Shown one piece after another: positions 36,401 to 48,339 of a stretch of 64,000 nucleotides of DNA. Under the pieces are notes generated by a model. That model saw nothing but the letters and a program-made list of their open reading frames with translations, searched no databases and was not told where the DNA came from. The number at the start of each line of letters is the position of its first letter. The first letter of the stretch is position 1. The stretch is taken from contig OY829326.1 of assembly GCA_963691655.1 (NCBI GenBank), positions 13,628,878 to 13,692,877 of the forward strand. The letters run 5' to 3'. The position numbers were made by a program, and so were the translations under genes. The stretch is from Toxonevra muliebris. Its lineage: Eukaryota; Arthropoda; Insecta; Diptera; Pallopteridae.

Positions 36401-36561
36401 CATATGTACAGTTAAGGCCAAAATAATAGTAATGACATAATGAAAAATTTCCTAACACGCAAACAATATAAAAGTTGTATATTTATATAGTATGGAGATA
36501 TGAATAGTAGTTTGAAGTTTTGAGTATCTGTAATAAAAAGGCGTTATAAATGCAAAAAAGA

Positions 36562-36740
36562 AGGCCTGGTGAGTGAGTGCTAAACTGGAGTTCCAGCTGC
36601 CTTAGACTCGATTCCAAGATGAGGAGTAAAAGCTTTAAAAATGTCCATCCGAATTGTTCTAATAAAATGAGTCACTTCGGTGATTTAGTGCTTAAAAATG
36701 CTTGACTGGAAAATGCAAAACGAGGCTATCACAAACCATG
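36562..36740 (+). mobile_element. SINE of a second tRNA-derived family, copy 1
   Basis: It shares with the copy at 62056 the blocks gagtgct, actggagttcca, ttctaataaaatg and cacttcggt/catttcggt in the same order. A B-box-like gactcgattcc sits at about 36607. The body is about 170 bases. Confidence 0.7.
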
Positions 36741-36822
36741 ATTTAAATGCCCATAAACACAATAATGCTTAGTAAGAAAATAGGGGTAGGCATATTATTT
36801 TTTAACATATATATTATTTTTT

Positions 36823-36844
36823 AACCTGAAACATGTTTCAGGTT
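36823..36844. repeat. perfect 22-bp palindrome
   Basis: The half-site aacctgaaaca is followed directly by its reverse complement tgtttcaggtt. It could be a dimer-binding site or an element relic; nothing else identifies it. Confidence 0.9.
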
Positions 36845-37044
36845 TCTGTCATCATAGTCCCTCCAAAAATTGTTAGTATGATATTGAAAACTCCTTTTTC
36901 TATGTCAGCCTTCATTCTTTTTAGAATCCCTGCAGCACTTGATTCAACAGACAAGGCATGATTCCCAAACGATAATTTTTACACTGCTGAACCTTGTAGT
37001 CTAATAATTTTGGCACATTGTGCCCTCCGGATATATTAAACTCC

Positions 37045-39220
37045 AAGCTGTTATTCGTACAAATCTAAACATTATAGTCATATATCAAAATTGCTTTTAA
37101 GCTTTGTTCTTATGTACATGCAGACATATGTCACCACTATTATTTTGTCAGAAGCTTTATGTATTTGTCTACATGTTTGGCTAAGCTGAAAGTTTGAAAA
37201 ACTATAGATAGCATCCATATACAATAAAACATATCTCTACATTTATAATGTAATGATATTCAATATAGATTGTGGGAAAATCGTGTGGGAAGAATTTATT
37301 TTGATGCAAATGAAAGTTTCGATGAATTATCATTTTCCAAAGAATGCATCTAATCTTATAGTGAAATTATGGTCTTTTAAGAACTATCATTTTAAAACAA
37401 TAATACAGGCCAATTTCTTTGGATCCTTTTCATCAATATGGCAAAACCTCTACCAGCAAATTCAATACAAATGTTTCTTTTACTAAAAAGAAGAATGCCT
37501 CATGCAAAACTAAGATAAAGTTACTTTAACGCTTTGTATTTTTAACCTTTTACAACAAGCAACACTGATAAGCGCACAAAGTGATGTCAGCACATATCAG
37601 ATACTGTATTCTTAACATGACCTCAATCCTAAAAGGTTACGTTTTCCTTTGAGCGTCACTCTGTGTAGTAAATTACTAGAAGTTTCTTCCAAGAAAGTAA
37701 ATGTAAAAAGTGCATGTATATTTGGTCTATTTCGCATGCTTCATATTAAAGTGAAGGTAAAATTGCCAAACTGCATACTTGAAAAGATTTTTTTTATGAT
37801 TTAAGTGAAATTGGATAAGGTCAGAATAATGAGATTTCAAAAATTTTTTGAGGTATTCTTTGAGGGAGTCTTTGTTCTCTAGCTTTTGATAGTCATAGAG
37901 TCTCAACAAATCTCAGCCATCGCGATCGGTCGTTATTCTTCGTCTTGAATACCCCAATATTTCTCTGAGTTGCAAACTTCGTAAATTGAATGCTTCCAAG
38001 TTTGAAGGAATCCTTATATGCTTCCCTTCAAATTTTGTTATCAGGCTTGTCAGGCAGGGTTAGATAATTTTTGTTTCACTTGGGGGGCTTGAGCTGTTTG
38101 GCAATTGCTTTTTGATATGGTTTTTTGTAATACATATACTCTAAAACAGTTATACCCAAACACTTGTAGAAAATAAGGTGCTGTTGATTACCCATAAGGT
38201 ATGTACATACTTCTAGTCTAACTCTATCTACATCTTAAATAGGGCGCGATGTTGTAATTTTTCATTGATTCCAGTCTAGGTTAGAATATGAATTGTTTAC
38301 CTAATTCATGGTTATGTCAATATAAGTCTGATAGATGTTGATAAATATATTAAGCCTGACCAGTGATTTGTGCAATAAAAATTGGCTTTTTTATCAATAT
38401 GGGAATTCAATAAATGTTTTAAATTAACTTTGAACTCCTGGTTTGTGGATGTTAGTTGAGATATCGGAGAAAAAAAGTAACAATAATTTCAAATTAAACA
38501 TGTTTGGTATCTGCCTGAACGTTATATGCAGAGTTATGGTTGAAAAAATTTTGAAAAGGGCCTAAAAGGGGAAACGAAGACATTTTTCGTTTAAACAACT
38601 TCAAATTGATTTCTGAAGTCAAATTACTTTTTCCAGTGAAGATTTTTTCAACAGCTAAGATGAAACAATGTTAGATTTGTCTGAATACAGGCATTCAAAG
38701 CTCAAGGTCGTTTGAAATAACTACAATAATTAGAATTTTAGCAAACTATTTAAAAATAAATTGGTACAAAGCCGCGTAATTAAGATGAGGGACTGAGAGA
38801 AGAGCAATCAGGAAAAAAAAAAATTTTGTCAATTTAGTCACGCAAGATAACCCTTTTTGTTAATCATAAAATGTTTAATTTTTTTCCTTTTCTTTTCCTT
38901 AACTTTTGTCTTTTTAATAATCATTTTTATAGCATGACTCTACAAAAAACACTTTTGAGAAAAGTAGCAAAAAATTTTGATGTATGAAACTAAGTTATTC
39001 AATGTTAAATTCTAAACATTTTTTACCTCTGTTGAATCGACGTTACTAGCTCCCTTTGCCCGAATTTTGGGATTTAAATAAACATTTTTATTGCACTACC
39101 ATACAGAACAATTAGTTGAAAAAAGCAAGTAAAACTTTTTCAGACAAATATTCTTCATAAAAAATTAGAGGATCCGTTCAGGTAACAAAATTGTCTTTAT
39201 TTTTGTTTGCTTTTTCTCTC
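37045..39220. other. A+T-rich interval, no gene seen
   Basis: A 77-codon frame starts ATG at 37253 and ends at 37486, with no recognisable motif. The stretch 37900-38060 is somewhat more complex (cgcgatcggtcgttattc). No element ends are found. Confidence 0.45.
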
Positions 39221-39227
39221 TATAATA

Positions 39228-40491
39228 CGAAGGTTGCTACTTAAGGTTTGAGATATGACAACATCAGTGTAGATATGTCCAATCTGACATAAGCATCGTA
39301 AATTTTGACGTTTTTAATGGTAACCGTACTCAGAACGTTTTGTCATACGAGTGCTATTTGTATTGTTTACAGTGACTTGAAAAATTCATCTCGGCCAAAA
39401 AATGGACTTAAATCGTGAACATTTTCGTGCTATGATTTTAGACGTACAACTCAACAACAATCAGCCGATCAACTCTCTGCCACTTTTGGTGATGAAGCAC
39501 CATCTCGAGCCACCGTGTTTCGCTGGTTTTTGGAATTCAATAGTGGTCGTAGTTTGCTTCAGAACGAATTTCGTGAAGGTCGTCCAAAATCGGTTGTTGT
39601 GCCAGAAAATATCGATGCTGTGCGTGAACAGATATTGCAAGATCAGCATGTGAGTTATCATGAGATTCAGGCATGCTTGGATATTAGTTCCACTTGCATA
39701 CATTCAATATTGCATGAACATTTGGCCGCCAAAAAGATTTGTTCGTGTTGAATACCGCATAATTTGACAATCGCCCAAAAAAAGGCTCGTGTCGATTGGT
39801 GCAAAGAAATGTTGAAAAAAATACAATCGCGGTGCTTCAAAAGACATCTAAAAGATCATAACAGATGACGAATCATAGATATATGCATATAAGCTCGAAA
39901 CTAAACAACAATCGACTGTATGGGTCTTCCAAAGTGAGCCAAATCCAACAAAAGTTGTTCACGCACGAAGCATTTCGAAGCAAATGGTCGCCTGTTTTTT
40001 CGGAAAAACTGGTCATATGGATTCGGTGCCATTAAAGCAATGCTGAACTGTCAATCCTGAATAGTTACCACCATTTTTTTGCCAGAAGTGTTCAGAGAAA
40101 AAAGGAAAACCCGCCGCCAAAGTAAGACAATGCGTACTTTCACACATCGGCTCAAACGAGGGCATTTTTGAGCACTCAAAACATCGAATTGATAGGTCAT
40201 CCACCATACAGTTCTGATTTGGGACCCAATGACTTTTTTTTATTCCCTCACATCAAAAATAAATTGCGAGGTCAACGTTTTTCGTCGCCTGAAAAAGCGG
40301 TTAATGCATTCAAAACGCATGTTTTAGAGTTATCCCATTCGGAATGGGAAAAGTTCTTCGAAAATTGTTTCAAACGCATGCAAAAGTGTATTGATCTTCA
40401 AGGAGAATATTTTAGAAAACAATAAACCTATTTTCAATGATAAATATTTGTTTTCACTTGTTCTACCTCAAAACTTAAGTAGCAAATTAAA
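39228..40491 (+). pseudogene. mariner transposon, nearly full length, transposase inactivated
   Basis: Terminal repeats share ttgctacttaag (39234 and, inverted, 40485-40474), with TA directly outside both ends (39226-39227, 40492-40493). The 1,264-bp length is normal for mariner. The transposase runs 39402-40425. It begins MDLNREHFRAMI, loses about 8 bases near 39436, and resumes as FGDEAPSRATVFRWFLEF with the helix-turn-helix region to KKICS. A stop follows (Trp to TGA at about 39750), then KKARVDWCKEML, the first catalytic Asp in TDDES, and another Trp-to-stop change. The segment SISKQMVACFFGKTG survives. The second catalytic Asp region is scrambled to DNAYFH. The third lies in PYSSDLGPND, and the frame ends QGEYFRKQ. 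By spacing this is a DD34D mariner. Multiple stops and frameshifts make it dead. Confidence 0.93.
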
Positions 40492-40504
40492 TATGTAGGA
40501 ACTT

Positions 40505-40735
40505 TTTGAATTTCGATAAGGTTTTTGTTTATATGTACGGTGTATTATTGTTTGAAGGAAAGACGACTCGAAAGTCAAGCAGTGCGACCTATTGTACCAA
40601 AGCCCTAAGAAAGAAAGAAAGGCAGAGAGAAAGAAAGATAGATAAGAAACATACCCAAACCGGGAATCGAACTCGGGTCTTCAGAAACAAGAGTCTGGCA
40701 CTCTGCCACTAGACCACAGTGGCGATGGTAGGACC
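40505..40735 (-). mobile_element. tRNA-derived SINE head with pyrimidine tail
   Basis: On the minus strand the sequence has an A box (tggtctagtggcagagtg), an anticodon-like loop ctcttgt, and a perfect B box (gagttcgattccc, about 40678-40666). A T-arm-like stem is present, but the acceptor ends do not pair. It then runs into a ctttctttct repeat (about 40640-40605). This argues for a SINE rather than a tRNA gene. Only about 130 bases are clear; the part below 40600 is unassigned. Confidence 0.7.
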
Positions 40736-40830
40736 TACAGTTTAACGCCGATTCCGAACGGCTATGTGGCAATTTTTTTATCAGCTCGGTGGTTTTGACA
40801 TTACTAACCAAGGTGTGTACTTGTACACAT
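40735..40830 (-). mobile_element. SINE core module directly upstream of the SINE head
   Basis: On the minus strand it reads ccgttcggaatcgg and ttaaactgtaggtcc, the same core module as in the SINE at 32872-33171. Its place immediately before a second tRNA-like head suggests either a dimeric SINE or one SINE inserted in the tail of another. Confidence 0.6.
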
Positions 40831-41587
40831 TCTTATAATGTACGGCCTAGCATTTTTTTTATGAATCGAGGCCCAGTTTTTTTACTGTGTCAAAACATAG
40901 TAAAAAAACTTCAATCGTTTAGTTTTTTATTTTTAGTTTTTACTTACTAACAATATTAAACCCTATTACCTTTATCAAATTTACCAAAATTATTTATAAC
41001 ATTTTATCAAAATTTAATTATTCGCTAACTTGTTACAAATCTTTTTGATTTGTCGCCTCATTTAAATTTTTTTTTTAGTCCACTGTATTTTTCTCATTAC
41101 CAGTATTTTTTATATATTTACATTTGCATACATATAAGTCATATTATTTTCATAACGATTTCGCCAACATTCATAATAGTCCACTTAAAACAATACAGTA
41201 AAAAATAAATTAAAAATCATTCACAAAAGAGTTATTATAATTATCATTATTGTTGTGGCTTAAAAGCGCACGTAGAAACATTTTATTTTTTTTTTCAATT
41301 TCATAATATTTTTTTATATGTTGATAAAAAAAATATCATCGTATTTCTCTCCGTTATTTTTTTTTTTTTTGTTTTTTTTTTGTTTCACATTTATGTATAT
41401 ACATTCCAAATGTAAATTAATTAATTAAAAACATAAAAGTGCATGAAAAAAATAAACACAAAACGCGAAATAATTGTATTTTCATGTTGTCCTGTGCTTC
41501 TGGCCGTTGTTGTTGTTGTTGTTATGCTGTTTATAAATTAAATCAGTAAAGGAAGATAATAACATACATAAACCTACCTACATACAT

Positions 41588-41690
41588 GCACAAAATATAC
41601 AAAAGAAATGCAGAAAAAATTATAATTGCATTGTTTTGTGTGGAAAACAAAAACCCTTAATGCTTTAATTAAGAATTATTTGCGAAAGCT
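41588..41690. repeat. diverged direct repeat, copy 1
   Basis: The blocks atacaaaagaaa, attgttttgtgtgg and ccttaatg, in this order and spacing, recur at 43289-43397, 1.7 kb downstream on the same strand. No element ends are visible. Confidence 0.7.
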
Positions 41691-43288
41691 TTTAGCGATA
41701 TTATTATTCAAAAAAAATTTATAAAATACAAAATTAATGATATACTACATTAGTTAGTTTTTGTAGTCTAATCAAAGAAAGCAGTTATTGATGCAGTATT
41801 TACAATTGCAAGTATTAAGCTCTTTTTGTCCGATTCTGATTATGTAGATGGTTGTGGTTTGATGTAATTTTAAAAGCAGAAACTTAATTTTAATTACACC
41901 ATTTTTCAAGTTGTACAACATTATTTTACTTATTACTACTATACTCAAAAGATTATAATTAATAAATATTAATTTATGTTAAAAAATAGCAAACTTATAG
42001 TTACGTACGAGCTTACTAAAATCCACAAACATACAGAAATATAGCTGAAAGTAACACTCCAGCGCTGGAATTTGCGGAAGCGGAAGTAAAAGTGATTGTA
42101 AATATCTATGTATATGTATGTGTAAAGCAACCAAAAACAAAGGCAACGGCAGCACAGCAGCAGCAAAGTCAACTTTTAATTATTCATGAATATTCGTTGT
42201 TAAAAAGTTTACTTGTGAGCAATTAAGCACTTTGGCCATAATTGCCGGTCTTCGCTTTAACAATACCCAGCTAACCACTACCATTTTCATTCTTATAACC
42301 CTAAAGGCTAGATACCATGTTACAAAAACAAAAATCTAGTATGTTTTATGTTTTATGCTGGCTGAAGATAAACATTTTCTTTCTTTTGTGTTGCTATTTT
42401 TTGGAAATTTTGGTTAGTGATGGTTTTTAATTCTCAAGAAGGAGAGAGAAGCAATTTGCAACACTGCCAGTTAAAAATACAAAAGTTTAAAACAAAAAAC
42501 ATTTAACTTTAAAAATATTAACATGTTCGTTATCAGTCGTTTGCAAATTTAAATTTTTTATTTTTTTTTTTTATATAGTTGAAAGTTTTGAGAATGGGAA
42601 ACCTGTATTTCTATTTTCAAATTCACTAGTTGAAAGATAAAGTAACAGCAATTTTGTTGTTTAAAAGTATTCAGTATTTTCTTCTTTTCTTTTTCTCCTC
42701 ACTCTTATGAAAATTTAGTGAGCTAAAAGGTTTGGTAAAGTTTAAATTATATACTCTTGAGTTTTTTAGCTTCACTCGTTGTTTAGCAAATAACAACTTA
42801 TTTCAGTGATGATACAAACGTTTTTCAATTTTTTTCACATTACTGAGAAATCTATTTTGGTTGCTTCTTTATTGACTAGACCTTCTAGCAGAGACAAAAC
42901 TCTTAATATTCTTTGCTGTTTATTGTACACCATCTTGGAGACCCAATATACTTTAGTTTCCTAAGCTATATTGGGCCGCAGATTTCATCTTGTAAGAAAG
43001 TAAAAAAAATGAACAGAATATTCATAAGGAAAATCTATATAGTATTAAAGAATGTGAAACTAAAATGTAATCCGTTCATAAATTTTTATTATTTCACAGA
43101 GAAAGAAGAAATTTCTGAATCTCAATATTAAAAACTCAACTTAAACGGGAAAGGATATTTTTATCAAGACGAAATTTTGTAGTATTATGAGTTTCCATAT
43201 TTCTATGGAAACCACAACATGCCAGTCTGATCGATTAGAAAAAAAAACTGTAAACTTTACTAACCTAAAATGGTTAACTAACTACTTG

Positions 43289-43397
43289 CATAAAGTATAC
43301 AAAAGAAAGTCCAGAAAAAAACTGATAACTACATTGTTTTGTGTGGTGAACAGAACCCCTTAATGTTGTAGTTAACAATTATTTGTGATACAAACTT
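43289..43397. repeat. diverged direct repeat, copy 2
   Basis: Partner of the copy at 41588-41690. Roughly three quarters of positions agree by eye, followed by aattatttg in both. Confidence 0.7.
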
Positions 43398-46300
43398 ATG
43401 TTGCTCAATATCACTTCCTCTTTTAGAATCTGTGGTCAAAATACATGCCGCAAAAATGTGTTGCACAGTGCAATTAATCAAATTATTTCAGAAAATTATA
43501 GAAATAAAATTATTATTATTTTTGAACTGGCAACAGCAGCACATATTACTTACTCAATAACATTTAACTTGTATAGAAAACAATTCAAAAAAAGGAAAAC
43601 TTTTTATTTTATTTTTGTTTTTGAATTTTTCCTTCTTTTCACTGACTTTATTTACCTTTCACATTTTCTTTTCTTGAGCATATCAAAGTTTTTCTTTTTA
43701 ACCACAGTGTAACTTGTTACTTGAGCAAAGCCAACAAATTCCCAAAATGTCTAAATGTCAACCACGCTGTAAACTTTAATAGAAAAGTATATATATGTGA
43801 AAATGCGGTTGAAGTTCTCAGCTTAAATGTAAAAGAAACCTGTTCTTGTATATATGTATTTTTATTTATACATATAATAAAATACATAAATCTAATAGCT
43901 CTTTAAAAGCCAAAATAAATTTGATTTCAAATAATAATTTCATAATTTTAGCTATAAGGAATAAGTTTTATATCTTCATCATATATATATATATACCAAT
44001 GAAATTTTATTACACCTTAAGGATTTTCAATTGTAATATGCCTAAAGTGAAATATTTCATTCGTAAACAATAATTTTTCTTAAATCTTTGGCTTCAACTG
44101 AAATACACTACAATAAAAAGATTTTTATTGGATTTTGATTTGTCTGTCATATAAACCAAAACATTATCGTTTTCAGCATCAAGATTTCAGGATATGCGTA
44201 CATATATTTTTTACGATCTTTATAGGCATAAAGTTTGTAAAAAAATATTTTCTTGTGTTTTTTATGATAATTATTATTTTCATACATTAAATTTATATAA
44301 ATCTTTAAGCTTTCAAATTGCGATTTATACGTATAAATTATAAGACATACGTTATAACAAAAATGGGCTATTTTTGGTGAATTTAATAATAATATACTAT
44401 TTTTGCCCCATGAAAACTATTGGATTACCTGGCGTATGAGTAACAATCAATTTACTGAAGATGCTCAAGAACCGTTAAACTTATGCGTTTGGCTGTAATT
44501 ATGGAATTGATACAACCATATTGTGTATTCTTCATTATTATGCTTTTGTGGAATAAACAAGTATTCATGTGCATGCAAGCAAACATTTCGGCATAGAGCG
44601 TTTAATAGCATTTCGTGTAAACATTACATATCTAGGCAACTCATATGCACACATGCGCAAAATAAACACAAGCATACAAAAATACGCGTACTATATTAGT
44701 GCCAATATTGCACTACAGCTTCAAGCCTTCAAAAGGTATTGCAAAATCCTTTGTAGCTTTGAATGTCCTTGAGCAATTTATTCAATAAGTGCACAGTTTA
44801 AGCTGAAATGTTTTCCTTTGAAATAGTATTTATTACTTTAACATATAGTATAATTTTTAAGGAAATTAAACGAATGCTTACATATTTCAACTGAATCATT
44901 TTCATAAGAAATTTGATGTTCATATCATAATTCTTTGGAAAACTATCAATGTGTTAATTAGTTATTCCAAATCACTACAGCCAACTAGAGCCTACAGTGA
45001 TATCATCCGAGGAAATATGTTTAAGAGTTAAATTTCTGTGAGAATGATTCGCTTTATCGTGTTATGGAAGTATAGAATTTCCAAAATAATTATATCAAGT
45101 CCTACACTGTGTTATTAAATGTTGATTTAACCGTGATCCCCTAAACCTCCTCAACGCCCGTGCAGAACATGCGAGATACGTATTCAAAACAAACAAGATT
45201 TAGAAATATTTTTTAACCTAATGTTAGGTATTTGTGCCGTTTTAAGGCTTATTTTGATTTAAGTAAATGAAAAAATTTCTCCTTCATCTTTTTATATGAT
45301 TTAAATTTTTCTTCTTTATATTTAAAGAAATGAAACTCACTTATTCTATGTAACTGCATGTGTACATACATATTAAATCTTGTTTACTTTAACTGCATTA
45401 GCTCATAATTTGAGGTACGCATTAAAAAAGAAAGAATAAAAAAGTATATGAGAAATAAACTCACAACAAAAGAGAAAACATGTTGCCACATTATTTACAA
45501 TGTGGTTTGGCTTTTGTTGTATACAAACATACATATATACAAACAAACAAGATGAGAAGAAAAAGAAATAGAAAAATAAACATAAAAAAAAAAAATTGTA
45601 CAAATCAACGAACTTCATGACCATACATACATGAATGTCCTTTTTGCATTATAAATGCTGCTACTTTTTGCAATGTCCTCGTACTTTCATTTCACATGCC
45701 CTTCCTTCCCCTTACATATTGAATGTCCTTAGTTGAATACAAAACGCATTCAATACAAAATGTACCATTTCAATGATGCTCATTGTTAGTGAGAGATGAA
45801 CAGAATTTATGCTGTTAGGGTATAGTTTGCACTGCGTTTTACCCCCTATCCACACAACCTTCCGATTTCCCTATATATTGTGTTTACTTTGACTACAGCA
45901 TATCAGTAAAGTGTACCTCACCACCACTGTGTGTAGGTATGTATATACATACATATGTATGTGTGAGTGTGAGTTTTCTCGAGTGTATATTTTTGTATGG
46001 GCGTGCGTGTGTGTGTGTGCCTTTGTGTTTTGTTTTTCTTTCATTTTGCTTTGCACTTTTGTTATAGTTTTAGTTTATTTGCGTTTAGTTGCGCTACAAA
46101 TATAAATCGTATTTTTATTTTCTGCTTTTCTTTTGTGCTGTATGAGTTTTGATGGCGGTTTTGGATTTATCTACATTTATTTTTTATTCAGAGTATATGT
46201 TCGTGTATGTTTGAGCATTTGTGTGATTATCTGTGTTTTGTGTGCTTGTTACTAGCACATACATACATACATAAGTGTGAGTGATAGTATATACACATAC

Positions 46301-47129
46301 ACTCACATATGTATATATATATATATATATATATGTTATATATATGTTGTTCATATGTTTATTTTATTTCTATGTAGTTGGCAGTAAGAGATTTACTTTT
46401 ATCACATAATAAAAAGCAATTTTCTGCTCGTAATCCTGATGTAATTAGAATTTATTACATTCTTAATCGTTGTGAATTAAGCACAATTTTATTATGAAGA
46501 AGTAAAAGTAAAAAGTAATCTGACTTATGCGACTTTATAAGTCTGTCTTTAAATGATATAATTTCTCATTTTAACATGCAGTCTTCCCTTCGTTGTTTTA
46601 TTTTTGAACGAGTGTTGGTAATACTTCAATAATGCAGCTCGAAATTAAATTATTATCATTTTTAAATTAAAGCGTCTATAAGGAAAAGAATATGTAAGTT
46701 TCTTAAAGGAAAATACATTGGAGTGTGACAATTTGGCCTTAATAAACATGATGTTTCGTATTGTATCAGTAGATTCTGTGGTTATTTTAGCAATTATTTT
46801 CAAACACAATTAAAGAATAAACGATTAGTCTTTTAACAATAAATTTTTACTGAATTATAAATAAAATTCATAAATGTTTTGTATTACTGAATTTAAAGCA
46901 GTCATTTCCAAAACTTTATACGAACGCATTTCAATTCCTAGCAAAAAATTTGAGTCCGAAATACTTTTTTATGGCTTTTATTTCTAAGATTTTACACTCA
47001 TAAGCAGTTCATTAAAAGCGCATGAAAGAATACGGAGAGACAGTTTTTTCCATGAAAGTGGTCGTTCTTTATGAGCTGAAAAAATAAGTTCAAAAAAGGT
47101 TTTATTAGTATTACTATTTAAGAGTTTTT

Positions 47130-47370
47130 GTAAATCAGAAAACCCGAGGAGAAAAGCCAAAAAATTGAGTAAATAGAACCAAAAAAGATTCCAAAGAGAA
47201 GACATAAAGAATCAAACCAAAATTAGATTAAAGAAAGGGTGTAACAAAAGGGGAAAAAATCAAAAAATAATGTTAAAAGAGTCAAAAAGAAAGATTATGA
47301 GGAGAGAAAAAAAATTAAGTAGTCAAAAAAGAGGTTAAAAGAGCCAAATAAGAGTCAAGACTACCAAATA
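47130..47370. repeat. polypurine low-complexity tract
   Basis: About 240 bases on the plus strand are mostly A and G, with recurring aaaagagtcaaaaaga and aaaagagccaaa units. It lies just before the inverted-repeat element at 47430. Confidence 0.75.
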
Positions 47371-47429
47371 TTTTAATAAATTTATGATTAATTGTAGATT
47401 TTTAATTATCCAAACAATAAATACACATT

Positions 47430-48224
47430 AGAGCAGTTCAAAATTCACAACTTCTTCTGAATTCAAAAAATCAGGCAGATTATGTTGACCCATATATATA
47501 TAAATGAACGCCTAATCGAATGAGCATAATTCCAATATTGGGAGAAAAAAAACGACATGGTTTCAAGTGCCCAAATTTGATATATGTAGGAGGGGAACAA
47601 GGCGATCAGTTGACAAAGGCAACCCGGACTGGACGACAGTATTAAGCGTGGTCAAAAGAAAAAACGAAGAGAAAAGGAAACAGACAAGTTCAGTTGAGGG
47701 AGTCGAGTTGAGCGAGTCGGTTGAGTTGGTGATAAAGAACCTTACATTAAAAAACTAAGCTTGAATTTAAAACAATACTTTTACTTTTAATAAAATAATT
47801 AAATTTAAAATTATATTCAATAACTAAAATGAACTATTAAATAACTTATTAAATAAAAACCTACATAGTTATATGAATTTCATAAATATTCAAATATTTA
47901 CCAACATAACGGTACTATATTTCAGAGAAAATTTCAAATTTATTTTTTTAACACCTAGTACAACGTCTACTAAGTCCACCAAAAATTATAAACCTTAATA
48001 AAATCTACTTTGGGTATTTATTCAGCCGCTATAGAAAATATAACTCAAAATTATCCTAAATAATCGAATAAATGCACATTTTTGAAGTGTGACAGCATAT
48101 ATCATTCACCGATTTCGATGAAATTTTAGTCAATGACTACTTAGGGGATGGGTCAACATAATCTGCCTGATTTTTTGAATTTGGCACATGTTTAATTTTT
48201 CCATACGATTTTGAGCTGCTCTAA
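47430..48224. mobile_element. inverted-repeat DNA transposon (795 bp) with 6-bp flanking duplication
   Basis: The left end begins ttagagcagttcaaaat. The right end, inward, begins ttagagcagctcaaaatc. Further in, both ends share attcaaaaaatcaggcagat and tatgttgaccca. The bases tacaca flank both ends (47424-47429, 48225-48230). The superfamily is not certain: hAT would give 8 bp, and only 6 match here. The interior contains a coding-like segment (47567-47758). Confidence 0.78.
47567..47758 (+). CDS. coding-like segment inside the transposon, unknown
   Basis: The open frame of 63 codons reads PKFDICRRGTRRSVDKG, NPDWTTVLSVVKRKNEEKRK and ESVELVIKNLTLKN. Its composition is much less A+T-biased than the surroundings and charged residues are well mixed, as in real protein. 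It has no ATG start in frame; an acceptor-like tttcaag lies just upstream. It could be a transposase remnant or a captured exon. I do not recognise it. Confidence 0.3.
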   Translation: MPKFDICRRGTRRSVDKGNPDWTTVLSVVKRKNEEKRKQTSSVEGVELSESVELVIKNLTLKN

Positions 48225-48339
48225 TACACATATACCTGCTTAAAAAATTTTGAAATACAAAACAGAAATATTTTTCACATTAACTTCAATATTCAGGTGC
48301 GTAGATATTTCTGTAGGTCATCGCAGTACTTTTTAACTA

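Larger units (their letters stand above)
36408..37035. mobile_element. possible decayed Tc1-type element carrying a SINE
   Basis: The left end after TA reads cagttaaggccaaaataata, close to the common Tc1-family terminus with GGCCAAAATAAT. Near 37030-37000 the minus strand reads gtgccaaaattattag. The two ends match only partly and no transposase block is clear, so the call is tentative. A SINE lies inside. Confidence 0.35.
40860..47125. other. long A+T-rich interval without recognised genes
   Basis: It contains a perfect-stem hairpin near 40876 (agtttttttactg ... tagtaaaaaaact), gttgttgttgtt near 41505, cagcagcag near 42155, a gtgtgtgtg run near 46006 and a tatatatata run near 46313. A 104-codon ATG frame at 43398-43712 has no recognisable motif. 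I see nothing else. Confidence 0.5.

Noticed and set aside
40660..40735. tRNA gene (minus strand), with A box, anticodon-like loop ctcttgt and perfect B box
   Set aside because: The acceptor ends do not pair, the anticodon stem is weak, and it runs directly into SINE modules on both sides. A tRNA-derived SINE explains it better.
43398..43712. 104-codon ATG open frame
   Set aside because: Second half is Phe/Leu/Ile-rich noise, no motif, no splice or polyadenylation context that sets it apart from chance frames.
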